Made by a program: the position numbers and the translations under genes. Shown here piece by piece: positions 36,468-45,481 of a stretch of 46,624 nucleotides of DNA. The DNA is from Candidatus Portnoyibacteriota bacterium (GTDB lineage Bacteria; Patescibacteriota; Minisyncoccia; Portnoybacterales; GWB1-42-6): contig JACQXN010000005.1 of NCBI GenBank assembly GCA_016208745.1, positions 1 to 46,624 of the forward strand, given 5' to 3'. Within the stretch, counting starts at the first letter, position 1. Every line of letters starts with the position of its first letter. The notes under the pieces were generated by a model. It did no database searches and was not told where the DNA came from. It saw only the letters and a list, made by a program, of their open reading frames with translations.

Positions 36468-37076
36468 ATGCTCGAAAACACAACAAAACTAAACCTTAAT
36501 TGGTCAGCGGTTGAAAAAGCTTTGGCCGAAGGAACTTTTTCTGGCTATAAAATCGGGGTTCTGGAAACAGAAAAATTATTTAACGATTTTTTAAACCAGA
36601 AAAAAATACCAGGCCGCAATATTGAAACTAAAATAAAATATGTAAAGGATTTTTTAAGCCGCGCCGAACAATTAAAATATGGCCGGGAAATTTATAAAAA
36701 AATCATCCAGCGGCCAAATTTTGGCTTAAGCCAAGAAGAAACCAAACAAGCTATCGGCGGCTACTGGCAGGCAATGCTTGATTTAGAAGAAGCAATTGTT
36801 ACGCTTTCGGTTTGGGAAAAACTAAAACTTAAATATCAATATTTCTTGGGGCTGGCAGAAAAAAAGATAAAATTAATCGGGCTAATTTTTGCGCTGACTC
36901 TAGTTGTAATTCTATTCTTAAACGACCTTAACGCCGGCAGAAAAACCGCGCTAGCCATCGGCTCTGCCGCGCATTTTTTTGTTTTCAAAATCGGCCCGTG
37001 GATTCTTGGCGCGGCCTTAGTCGTGTCTCTGTTTTGGCTGGGAATGAAGATTTTAAAAAAGAAAAGAGAATTTTAG
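36468..37076 (+). CDS. Hypothetical membrane protein, ~202 aa
   Basis: MLENTTKLNLNWSAVEKAL...; two TM helices at C-term. Confidence 0.7.
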   Translation: MLENTTKLNLNWSAVEKALAEGTFSGYKIGVLETEKLFNDFLNQKKIPGRNIETKIKYVKDFLSRAEQLKYGREIYKKIIQRPNFGLSQEETKQAIGGYWQAMLDLEEAIVTLSVWEKLKLKYQYFLGLAEKKIKLIGLIFALTLVVILFLNDLNAGRKTALAIGSAAHFFVFKIGPWILGAALVVSLFWLGMKILKKKREF

Positions 37077-37119
37077 AATTTAACCTGCGTATAATAAAAA
37101 CCCTGATTTTGCTTTTCTC

Positions 37120-37302
37120 CTTGCATCGAAAAATTTTGTGAGAAAATTGAGATGAGCGAAGCGTAAAAAATTGGCGACGGAGGAGTGAAGCGACGAGTTT
37201 ACGAGACAATTTTTAGCTGAGCGAATCCAATTTTCTCAAAATTTTATCGCTGCAAGTAATCTTTTGGTTACTTTTCTGTTAGCAGAAAAGTAACCAAATT
37301 TT
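37120..37302 (+). repeat. Structured element family F, copy 4
   Basis: gcatcgaaaaattttgtgagaaaattgagatgagcg...ccaattttctcaaaattttatcgctgcaagtaatcttttggttacttttctgttagcagaaaagtaac. Confidence 0.88.
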
Positions 37303-37307
37303 AATTG

Positions 37308-40300
37308 ATGAAATTTACCCACCTCCACGTCCATAGTCACTACAGCTTATTAGACGGTCTCGGAAAAATCGATGGATTGATTGATTTGACGTTGGCACAA
37401 AATATGGACTCGCTAGCCATAACCGACCATGGCGCCTTATACGGCGCTATTGAATTTTATAAAAAAGCTAAAGCCAAAAAACTGAAACCGATTATTGGCT
37501 GCGAAATGTATGTGGCGCCAGGAGGCATGTTAAATAAACGGCCAAAAATTGATGACAAAAGGCATCACTTAGTTGTTTTGGCAAAAGACAAAACTGGCTA
37601 TGAAAATCTGGTTGAAATGACAACTAAGGCATGGTTGGAAGGATTTTATTATAAACCAAGAATTGACAGAGATTTATTAAGAGAAAAAAGCCAAGGTCTA
37701 GTTGGCCTCTCGGCTTGTTTGGCCGGCGAAATTCCAACTGCTATTTATAACGGCGACCTTAAAAAAGCCGAGGCCTTGGCTCTTGAATATCAAGAGATTT
37801 TTGGCAAAGATAATTTTTTTCTTGAGATTGAACACCATCCCGGCATAAAAGAACAGGAACCGACCAATCAAGAAATAATTAAAATCGGCCGCAAATTAAA
37901 AATTCCGATTGTGGCTACCAACGATGTCCACTATTTAAGGCCCGAGGACTCTGAAGCCCAAGATGTCCTGATGGCCGTAAATACCGGGGTGCAGCTTGAT
38001 CAGAAAGAACGCCTTTCAATGCGGTCGGATGATTTTTCCCTAAAATCTCCGGAACAAATGGCTGAATGGTTTAAGAAAATTCCCGAAGCGATTGAAAACA
38101 CTCAACAAGTCGCAAGCCTCTGCAACCTTGAATTTAAATTAGGGAATATTCAGTTGCCACACTTTAAGGTTCCAAGCGGCAAATCGCCAAACGAATTTTT
38201 AAAAGAGTTGGCTTATCGAGGCTTGAGCCGCCGCTATAAATCAACTAGTCCGGATATTTTAAAGCGGCTGGAATATGAATTAGATGTTATCTCCCAGACT
38301 GGCTTTGCTTCTTATTTTTTAATTGTGCAGGATTTTGTTAACTGGTCTAAAGAAAATGGCATTGCGGTTGGCCCAGGACGCGGCTCAGCTGCCGGCTCTA
38401 TAATTGCTTACCTCTTAAATATTACTGACATTGATCCTTTAAAATACGATCTTCTTTTTGAGCGCTTTTTAAATCCTGAAAGAATTTCTATGCCAGACAT
38501 TGACTTGGATTTTGCTGATGCCAGACGCGAAGAAGTCATTGAATACGTCAGGCAAAAATATGGAAACGACCATGTTGCCCAAATCATCACTTTTGGGACA
38601 ATGGCTGCTCGCGCCGCCATTCGAGATTCTGGCCGCGCTATGGGTTATTCTTATAATCTTTGCGACCAAGTGGCTAAAATGATTCCCTTTGTGCCTGGCC
38701 AGACCTTGGAACGCGCGCTTCACGAAACCATTGAACTGCATCAGCTTTACGATTCTGACGAACAGGTTAAAAAACTTATTGATACCGCTATGAAGCTTGA
38801 AGGCGTGGCGCGCCACGCCTCAACTCACGCAGCCGGCGTGCTTATCTCAAAAGATTCGCTGACACGAAGCGTTCCTCTCCAACACCCAACGCAAGATGAT
38901 AATATTATTGTTACACAATACGAAATGCATGCCATTGAAGATTTGGGGCTTTTGAAAATGGACTTTCTGGGCCTAAAAACCCTAACCCAGATAGAAAACA
39001 CTCTTGAAATTGTCAAAAAAACAAAGCAAAAAAATATTGATATAACTTCCCTGCCGCTTGACGATAAAGATGTTTTTAAATTATTGCAAGAAGGCAGAAC
39101 AACTGGCGTTTTCCAGCTTGAGTCTGGCGGCATGAAAAGGACGCTTCGTGACCTTGGGCCAACAGAGCTTGAAGATATTATCGCTATTGTCGCTTTATAT
39201 CGGCCCGGCCCAATGGATTTTATTCCTGAATTTATCGCCAGAAAACATGGCCTTAAAAAAATAGAGTATCTTCACCCAAAGCTTGAAACAATTCTTAAAA
39301 AAACATACGGCGTCTGCGTTTATCAGGAACAATTAATGCAGATTGCCAGAGAATTGGCTGGCTTTTCTCTGGCTGAAGCTGACACCTTAAGAAAAGCGGT
39401 TGGTAAAAAAATTAAAAAACTTTTAGACGAACAACGAGGAAAAATGATTCAAGGCATGGAAAGAAACGGCATTGAGACAAAAACTGCCGAAGAAATCTGG
39501 CAATGGGCTGAGCCATTTGCCCGTTATGGGTTCAATAAATCTCATGCCGCCTGCTACGCCACGCTTGGCTATCAAACCGCTTATTTAAAAACTCATTTTC
39601 CGACAGAATTTATGGTAGCGATTATGAATTCTGAACAAAACGATATTGAAAGAATCGCCTTTTTGGTTAATGAATGCTCGCAAATGAAAATCGATGTTTT
39701 GCCGCCTGATATTAATGAAAGCTTAGAAAATTTTACGGTTGTTAAAGATGGCGTTATTCGTTTTGGTTTGGCAGCCGTTAAAAATGTCGGCCGCAATGTA
39801 GTTGAGGCGATTGTCAAAGAACGTAAAGCCAGCGGACATTATAAATCAATCTCTGATTTTGTTGAAAGAGTGCGCGATAAAGATTTAAATAAAAAATCTC
39901 TGGAAAGCTTAACCAAATGCGGAGCAATGGATAAATTAGGAGAGCGCGGCCAATTGCTTTTTAATATGGAGTATATTTTGGGATTCTCCCGCGAAATCCA
40001 AAAATCAAAAAACAATGGCCAAGTCGGGCTTTTTGACGTTTTAAAAACAAACGGCGATCTCCAAAGCAGCGGCTTACCGCAATTAAAACTTCAGGATACA
40101 CCGCCCGCCATAAAAAGAGAACGGCTAACTTGGGAAAAAGAATTGCTCGGACTTTATATTTCCGACCATCCGGTTAAAGAATATGAATCTTACATTGAAA
40201 AAAATGCTCTGCTTTGTTCAAAAATTTCGCCCCAAATGCTCGGCAAAAATGTGAAAGTTGGCGGAGTAATTAGCAAAATCCATAAGATTATTACCAAAAC

Positions 40301-40523
40301 CGGCCGGCCAATGCTTTTTGTGACTATTGAAGACACAAAAGCAAAAATTGAAGTTTTGGTGTTTCCAAAAACCCTTGAGCAAACTGCCACTCTCTGGCAG
40401 GAAGATAAACCAATTATTGTTTCTGGCCGGCTAGACGACAAAGACGGAAATTTAAAAATTCTCTGCGAGGAGGTTCGAGAATTAAATGGAAATCATCTAA
40501 ACCATTTAAATAATTTTCGATAA
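37308..40523 (+). CDS. dnaE: DNA polymerase III alpha subunit
   Basis: FTHLHVHSHYSLLDGLGKI (PHP), GPGRGSAAGSIIAYLL, PDIDLDFADARREEVIEYV, OB-fold C-term. Confidence 0.97.
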   Translation: MKFTHLHVHSHYSLLDGLGKIDGLIDLTLAQNMDSLAITDHGALYGAIEFYKKAKAKKLKPIIGCEMYVAPGGMLNKRPKIDDKRHHLVVLAKDKTGYENLVEMTTKAWLEGFYYKPRIDRDLLREKSQGLVGLSACLAGEIPTAIYNGDLKKAEALALEYQEIFGKDNFFLEIEHHPGIKEQEPTNQEIIKIGRKLKIPIVATNDVHYLRPEDSEAQDVLMAVNTGVQLDQKERLSMRSDDFSLKSPEQMAEWFKKIPEAIENTQQVASLCNLEFKLGNIQLPHFKVPSGKSPNEFLKELAYRGLSRRYKSTSPDILKRLEYELDVISQTGFASYFLIVQDFVNWSKENGIAVGPGRGSAAGSIIAYLLNITDIDPLKYDLLFERFLNPERISMPDIDLDFADARREEVIEYVRQKYGNDHVAQIITFGTMAARAAIRDSGRAMGYSYNLCDQVAKMIPFVPGQTLERALHETIELHQLYDSDEQVKKLIDTAMKLEGVARHASTHAAGVLISKDSLTRSVPLQHPTQDDNIIVTQYEMHAIEDLGLLKMDFLGLKTLTQIENTLEIVKKTKQKNIDITSLPLDDKDVFKLLQEGRTTGVFQLESGGMKRTLRDLGPTELEDIIAIVALYRPGPMDFIPEFIARKHGLKKIEYLHPKLETILKKTYGVCVYQEQLMQIARELAGFSLAEADTLRKAVGKKIKKLLDEQRGKMIQGMERNGIETKTAEEIWQWAEPFARYGFNKSHAACYATLGYQTAYLKTHFPTEFMVAIMNSEQNDIERIAFLVNECSQMKIDVLPPDINESLENFTVVKDGVIRFGLAAVKNVGRNVVEAIVKERKASGHYKSISDFVERVRDKDLNKKSLESLTKCGAMDKLGERGQLLFNMEYILGFSREIQKSKNNGQVGLFDVLKTNGDLQSSGLPQLKLQDTPPAIKRERLTWEKELLGLYISDHPVKEYESYIEKNALLCSKISPQMLGKNVKVGGVISKIHKIITKTGRPMLFVTIEDTKAKIEVLVFPKTLEQTATLWQEDKPIIVSGRLDDKDGNLKILCEEVRELNGNHLNHLNNFR

Positions 40524-40540
40524 AAATTTCTGGATTTGAA

Positions 40541-40704
40541 CGGTTGACAGATGCTGCAAGCGGTCTTAAAATAAACCTAGAGCGACGAAGCAGACTCACC
40601 ACCTGTTGAGCTCTCGTTAGTTGCCAACGAAATTGGCGCAAAGAGTGCCCAGAAATCATGGGAAGCCAAGTGGAACCCCCCGTAGTTGCGGGGCTTGGCA
40701 TCAA
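40541..40704 (+). promoter_or_regulatory. T-box-like tRNA-sensing leader upstream of thrS
   Basis: Stem I base UUGACAG/CUGUUGA; CUGC/GCAG stem; specifier-loop candidate ACUC-ACC-AC; antiterminator-like hairpin GCCAAG-[UGGAACC]-CCCCG-UAGUUG-CGGGG-CUUGGC with exact UGGNACC bulge. Confidence 0.82.
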
Positions 40705-40814
40705 ATGATTTTTGGGTATTTTTATTTAATTTTTAATTTTGTAATTTTTAAAAATATCCTGCAGAGCAGGATTGGATTAAAAATTAGAAATTAGACATTA
40801 GAAATTACGCTGCG

Positions 40815-42620
40815 ATGAAGAATCAAAATTCCAATAGAGAAAACCAGCTAGAAATACTCCGTCACTCCACGGCACACATACTCGCGGCCGCAGTGTTTAA
40901 TATGTTCCCCGAAGCCAAATTTGGCATTGGCCCAACAATTGAAGATGGCTTTTATTATGACTTTGATTTGCCGCGAACTTTGATTCCCGAAGATTTGCCG
41001 ATTTTGGAAGAAAAAATGCGCGCCATTATCAAGCAAAATCTGGCATTTGAAAAAGAAAAAATAGATGTAAAAAAAGCACAGACTCTTTTTAAAAAAGCCA
41101 AACAGTTATATAAAGTTGAATTAATTAAAGAGATTAGCGAACAAGGGATAAGTGAACAAGTAGATAAGGACAAGAGACCCAAAAAACTTGCGACTAGTTC
41201 ACTTGTCACCATCTATAAAACCGGCAATTTTGTTGACCTTTGCCGCGGCCCGCATATTGATTCAACCGGCGAGATAAAACCGGATGCTTTTAAGCTCTTG
41301 AAGATCGCCGGCGCTTATTGGCGCGGCGATGAAAAAAATAAAATGCTCCAGCGAATTTATGGAACTGCCTTTGAAAGCAAAAAAGATTTAGGCGAATATC
41401 TGAAAAAGTTGGAAGAAGCCGAGAAACGAGACCACAGAAAACTTGGCGAATATTTAGACCTTTATAGTTTTCCCGAATTAACCGGCGGCGGCCTACCTGT
41501 CTGGCATCCAAAAGGCGCGCAAATTCGCAAACAAATTGAAGATTTTTGGAAGACAGAGCATGAAAAGCGCGGCTACAGCCTCGTCTATTCTCCGCACATC
41601 GCCAATTTAGAGATCTGGAAAAAATCTGGCCATTGGGATTTTTATCGCGAAAATTTATATTCCCCTATTAAGATTGACAACGAGGAATATATGCTCAAAC
41701 CCATGAACTGCCCTTTTCATATTTTTATTTATCAGCATCAAATCAGAAGCTACAATGATTTGCCCATAAGATACGCCGAGCTTGGAACGGTTTATCGCTA
41801 TGAACGATCGGGCGCGCTTCATGGTTTAACCCGCGTTCGCGGCTTTACTCAAGACGATGCCCATATTTTTTGCCGGCCTGATCAGATAAAAGAGGAAGTG
41901 GTCAATGTTTTAAAACTAGCTGGCCTTATGATGGAAACGTTTGGCTTTGAAAAATATAATGCTTATCTTTCAACGCGGCCGGAAAAAGCTATCGGCTCTG
42001 ATGAAAACTGGAAAAAAGCAACTTCTGCTTTGGAAGCGGCGCTTGGAGAAGCAAATATCAAATATGAAATTGATCCGGGCGAAGGAGTTTTTTATGGTCC
42101 GAAAATTGATATAAAAATAGAAGATGCGCTTGGCCGGCAATGGCAGGGGCCGACCATTCAAGTTGATTTCAATTTCCCGGAAAGATTTGAACTCTATTAT
42201 ATTGACGACAAAGGCAAAAAACAACAACCGGTTATGATCCATCGCACAGTCCTTGGTTCAATGGAGCGCTTTGTGGGCGTTTTAGTGGAAAATTTTGCTG
42301 GCGCCTTTCCTTTGTGGCTTGCGCCAGAACAGGTTTGGGTTTTGCCGATTGGCTCGCGGCATGAAGAATATGCGTTGAAAGTAGCTGAAAAAATAAAAGC
42401 GGAAAATATCCGCGTTATTGTTAAAAGCGAAAACGAAACCATCGGCAAGAAAATCCGCGAAGGCGAAATGCAAAAAATTCCATACTTATTAATCGTTGGC
42501 GATAAAGAAATAGAATCTGGTTCTGTCGCGGTGCGCGAAAGAAATAAAGGAGATTTGGGACCGATGAAAATGGAAGAGTTTTTGGAGAAAATCAAAACAG
42601 GGATAAAAAACAAAAAATAG
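40815..42620 (+). CDS. thrS: Threonyl-tRNA synthetase (no TGS domain)
   Basis: LRHSTAHILAAAVFNMFPEAKFGIGPTIEDGFYYDFD...FVDLCRGPHIDSTG...MLKPMNCPFHIFIYQ...ALHGLTRVRGFTQDDAHIFC. Confidence 0.97.
   Translation: MKNQNSNRENQLEILRHSTAHILAAAVFNMFPEAKFGIGPTIEDGFYYDFDLPRTLIPEDLPILEEKMRAIIKQNLAFEKEKIDVKKAQTLFKKAKQLYKVELIKEISEQGISEQVDKDKRPKKLATSSLVTIYKTGNFVDLCRGPHIDSTGEIKPDAFKLLKIAGAYWRGDEKNKMLQRIYGTAFESKKDLGEYLKKLEEAEKRDHRKLGEYLDLYSFPELTGGGLPVWHPKGAQIRKQIEDFWKTEHEKRGYSLVYSPHIANLEIWKKSGHWDFYRENLYSPIKIDNEEYMLKPMNCPFHIFIYQHQIRSYNDLPIRYAELGTVYRYERSGALHGLTRVRGFTQDDAHIFCRPDQIKEEVVNVLKLAGLMMETFGFEKYNAYLSTRPEKAIGSDENWKKATSALEAALGEANIKYEIDPGEGVFYGPKIDIKIEDALGRQWQGPTIQVDFNFPERFELYYIDDKGKKQQPVMIHRTVLGSMERFVGVLVENFAGAFPLWLAPEQVWVLPIGSRHEEYALKVAEKIKAENIRVIVKSENETIGKKIREGEMQKIPYLLIVGDKEIESGSVAVRERNKGDLGPMKMEEFLEKIKTGIKNKK
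41137..41208. repeat. Candidate in-frame repeat insertion in thrS
   Basis: aagtgaacaagtag...ctagttcacttgtc inverted arms; encodes EQGISEQVDKDKRPKKLATSSLV between KVELIKEIS and TIYKTGNFVDLCRGPH. Confidence 0.65.
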
Positions 42621-42675
42621 TTATATTAAAAAAACGATTCTTGTAAAAGAACCGTTTTTTTGTTAATATCCGATT

Positions 42676-42862
42676 CATGCCGCGCATGTGAAAAATTTGT
42701 AGAAAAATCGAGATGAGCCGAGAGATAAAAATTGCCGAGCGACCCGCCCTAGGCGGGGAGTTTACGAGACAATTTTTATCAGAGGCGAATCCGATTTTAT
42801 CAAATTTTTTCACCCGCGCGCAGTCTTTTGGTTACTTCTCTGCTGACAGAAAAGTAACTTGA
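42676..42862 (+). repeat. Structured element family F, copy 5
   Basis: ccgcgcatgtgaaaaatttgtagaaaaatcgagatgagccg...ccgattttatcaaattttttcacccgcgcgcagtcttttggttacttctctgctgacagaaaagtaac. Confidence 0.85.
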
Positions 42863-42869
42863 TTAAGAT

Positions 42870-44384
42870 ATGCAATATTACATAATCACCTACGGCTGTC
42901 AAATGAATTTGAGCGACTCGGAAAGGATTGAGGCGCTGCTGCAAAAACGCGGCGGGAAACCCGCTAAAAATGAACAGCAGGCTGATTTAATTGTGATTAA
43001 TGCCTGCTCGGTGCGCCAAACGGCAGTTCATCGGGTTTATGGAAAAATAAATAAATATTTTGTGGCAAAAAATCCCCCACCCCATCCCTCCCCCTTTGCA
43101 AAAGAGGGAGGGCGCAAGGAGAGGGTAAAAAGAATCATCCTCGCCGGCTGCCTAACGGAAAAAGACAAAAACGCGCTCAAAGATAAGGTTAGCGAAATTT
43201 GGCATCCTGATGAATATTTCTACAACGAGTCATTGCGAGGAGTCTCGCGTAGCGAGGATCCTTCGTTATACTCAGGACAGGCTCCGCAATCTCGTTGCAT
43301 ACAGCTGTCCTCGGACGAGATTGCCGCGCTCCCTCATCCCGCTACGCGGGATTCGGTCGCTCGCAATGACAAGACTACCGCCTATCTCCCGATTATGACA
43401 GGGTGCAACAATTTTTGCTCTTATTGCGTTGTCCCTTTTACTCGCGGCCGAGAAAAATCAAGACCAGCAAAAGAAATTATTAAAGAAATAAAATCGCTGA
43501 CTAAAAAGGGCTACAAAGAAATAGTTTTATTAGGACAAAATGTGAATTCGTATAAATCGAACGAGGCCTCCTCCCCTCAGATGAGGGGAGGATTGAGGTG
43601 GGGTGCTGAAAAAGCAACACCTCCCCCTACCCCCTCCTCAACTGAGGAGGGGAGGAATATTTTAAACTTCGCAGCCTTACTCAAAACAATCAACGCCCTC
43701 CCCGGCAATTTCTGGCTTTCATTTTTGACCTCTCATCCCAAAGATATGTCTGAAGAACTTGTTGAAACTATCGCCAAATGCAAAAAAGTTATTCCCTATG
43801 TTCATTTGCCGGTTCAGTCGGGCGACAATGAAATTTTGCGGAAAATGAATCGCCGCTATAGCGTTGCGCATTATAAAAATCTCATTAAAAAAATCCGCGT
43901 TGCCTTCAAAAAATACCGGCCCGCCTTCCCGCCAGTTGCTGTAACAACCGATATTATTGTCGGATTCCCCGGCGAAACAAAAAAACAATTCCAAAATACG
44001 CTCAAACTTGCCAAAGATATAAAGTTTGATATGATTTATTTTGCGAAATATTCGCCTCGCCCAGGCACCGCTGCCGCCAGATTAAAAGACAATGTGCCGC
44101 CAAAAGAAAAAGTAAAGCGATGGAAAATGCTCAATGAAGTTCTTAAAAAAACAGCGCTGGAAAGTAATAAAAAATATATCGGAAAAATTGTCCCGGTTTT
44201 AACAAACAGCGGCCCCCTCCTTTGCAAAAGGAGAGCTGGGGTGGATTTTCTTTTTGGAAAAACAATCACCGGAAAAAATATTAAAATAGAAAATCCGCAC
44301 CTGAAGATCGGGCAGATTGTAGAAATAAAAATAACCAACGCGACGCCATGGAGCTTAAAAGGAAAACCCCCACACCTAATTTGA
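42870..44384 (+). CDS. miaB: MiaB-like tRNA methylthiotransferase with four repeat-derived insertions
   Basis: YYIITYGCQMNLSDSERI...LPIMTGCNNFCSYCVVPFTRGREKSR...VHLPVQSGDNEILRKMNRRY...DIIVGFPGET. Confidence 0.93.
   Translation: MQYYIITYGCQMNLSDSERIEALLQKRGGKPAKNEQQADLIVINACSVRQTAVHRVYGKINKYFVAKNPPPHPSPFAKEGGRKERVKRIILAGCLTEKDKNALKDKVSEIWHPDEYFYNESLRGVSRSEDPSLYSGQAPQSRCIQLSSDEIAALPHPATRDSVARNDKTTAYLPIMTGCNNFCSYCVVPFTRGREKSRPAKEIIKEIKSLTKKGYKEIVLLGQNVNSYKSNEASSPQMRGGLRWGAEKATPPPTPSSTEEGRNILNFAALLKTINALPGNFWLSFLTSHPKDMSEELVETIAKCKKVIPYVHLPVQSGDNEILRKMNRRYSVAHYKNLIKKIRVAFKKYRPAFPPVAVTTDIIVGFPGETKKQFQNTLKLAKDIKFDMIYFAKYSPRPGTAAARLKDNVPPKEKVKRWKMLNEVLKKTALESNKKYIGKIVPVLTNSGPLLCKRRAGVDFLFGKTITGKNIKIENPHLKIGQIVEIKITNATPWSLKGKPPHLI
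43071..43126. repeat. CCCTCC..AAAGGAGGG-type repeat inside miaB
   Basis: aatcccccaccccatccctccccctttgcaaaagagggagggcgcaaggagagg. Confidence 0.85.
43229..43370. repeat. GTCATTGCGAGGAG..CTCGCAATGAC palindromic element (~142 bp) inside miaB
   Basis: gtcattgcgaggagtctcgcg...gcaatctcg...cgagattgc...gctcgcaatgac. Confidence 0.92.
43566..43656. repeat. Compound palindrome inside miaB, same family as in rnhB
   Basis: gcctcctcccctcagatgaggggaggattgaggtggggtgctgaaaaagcaacacctccccctaccccctcctcaactgaggaggggagg. Confidence 0.93.
44211..44250. repeat. CCCTCC..AAAGGAG-type repeat inside miaB 3' part
   Basis: ggccccctcctttgcaaaaggagagctggggtggatttt. Confidence 0.85.
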
Positions 44385-44502
44385 ATCGGGCCAAAGGTTC
44401 AGAATTAATAAAGCCGGAAATATTTTTATTAGAAAGTCAAAATGACAAACAAAAATACGATAGAGCTTTTAAATTAAAATTGGGTGTAGGGAAAAAATAG
44501 AA

Positions 44503-44528
44503 AACCGTTATCAAAAATGATAACGGTT
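44503..44528. terminator. Bidirectional terminator hairpin between convergent genes
   Basis: aaccgttatcaaaaatgataacggtt. Confidence 0.75.
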
Positions 44529-44946
44529 AAGATGTGAGACCTAAAAAGAAAAGGACCATTAGCCTAATAGCATTAAAAAATAAAATAACAAAAAGAGTAT
44601 ATCGTAATCCTAGAATCTGGCCGGAAATAAGCGCTGTTTCCTTAAGCAAAGGCAGAAAGGGAATTAGGCATAAAATGATAAGGCCAGTATAGCCAAATCT
44701 GCATATAATGCCTGAAGATAAACGGCACGCTTTGGAAGAAATATTTTCCGCCTTTTTTGAAAAAAGGCTCCAGCCGATTTTATTTAGCCCATAGAGAGCT
44801 AAAATGCTCAAAGAGCTGAATAGAATGACCGCGGATATAACTATTACGGGGCTGGCTTCTGCCATTCCCAAGGTTAAAAAAGAACTGTCCGGATGGAATA
44901 AGGCATGAATAAATCCGCCCAAAAACCATAAGATTTTTTCCACCAC
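44527..44946 (-). CDS. Small multi-pass membrane protein (GTG start)
   Basis: Hydrophobic; SD AAGGAGGTGA upstream of GTG; GYTGLIILCLIPFLPLLKETALISGQILGLRYTLFVILFFNAIR. Confidence 0.7.
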   Translation of the reverse strand: MVEKILWFLGGFIHALFHPDSSFLTLGMAEASPVIVISAVILFSSLSILALYGLNKIGWSLFSKKAENISSKACRLSSGIICRFGYTGLIILCLIPFLPLLKETALISGQILGLRYTLFVILFFNAIRLMVLFFLGLTS

Positions 44947-45105
44947 TCACCTCCTTGGTCCGCTGTAGTCCCGCAAGGCGAGACAAAGGCGACCTTTTGG
45001 ATTTTGTTAAACAAAAAATGCCAAAAAGTTGGCTAACTAAATTATAGCTTTTTTAAGATAAAATGCAAAATAAATTGTCCACAGATAAATATAAATTAAA
45101 AAAAG

Positions 45106-45125
45106 AGGACCGATTTCTCGGTCCT
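45106..45125 (-). terminator. Rho-independent terminator
   Basis: aggaccgatttctcggtcct, followed on minus strand by CTTTTTTT. Confidence 0.75.
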
Positions 45126-45152
45126 AAAATTAAATGCAAAACAATTATAATT

Positions 45153-45419
45153 TCAATACCAAACTGCAACAACATCATAACTCAAGTCGCTCACTAACTG
45201 TCCTGCTATAAGCAGCAGGCCCGCCGCCTCTGATTCTGGCCCGGAAACTCGTATGAATGGCTTGTTTTCTCCTTTGAGGTTTTTTACCTCATCGGAGCAA
45301 ATGATAATAACAATATTGTCCGCTAGACTTGGCAAACATAATTTGAGTAGATAATCCCTAACAATCTTTCCCACAATTTGGGAACCTTCTTGCCCATATC
45401 CATGAATTTCAATATTCAC
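45153..45419 (-). CDS. Hypothetical protein, 88 aa
   Basis: ORF with SD (AAGGAGGGGAT) and own terminator. Confidence 0.6.
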   Translation of the reverse strand: MNIEIHGYGQEGSQIVGKIVRDYLLKLCLPSLADNIVIIICSDEVKNLKGENKPFIRVSGPESEAAGLLLIAGQLVSDLSYDVVAVWY

Positions 45420-45481
45420 TATATCCCCTCCTTATTTATTAAAGAAATTTTATTTTAGAATCATAGCTTTTTTCAATTAAG

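Noticed and set aside
42197-42613. 138-aa minus-strand ORF opposite thrS
   Set aside because: Antisense to conserved catalytic/anticodon-binding regions of thrS.
44348-44500. 50-aa ORF MELKRKTPTPNLNRAKGSELIKPEIFLLESQNDKQKYDRAFKLKLGVGKK overlapping the end of miaB
   Set aside because: Plausible but no SD, no recognised family and overlaps miaB in another frame; not enough support to call.
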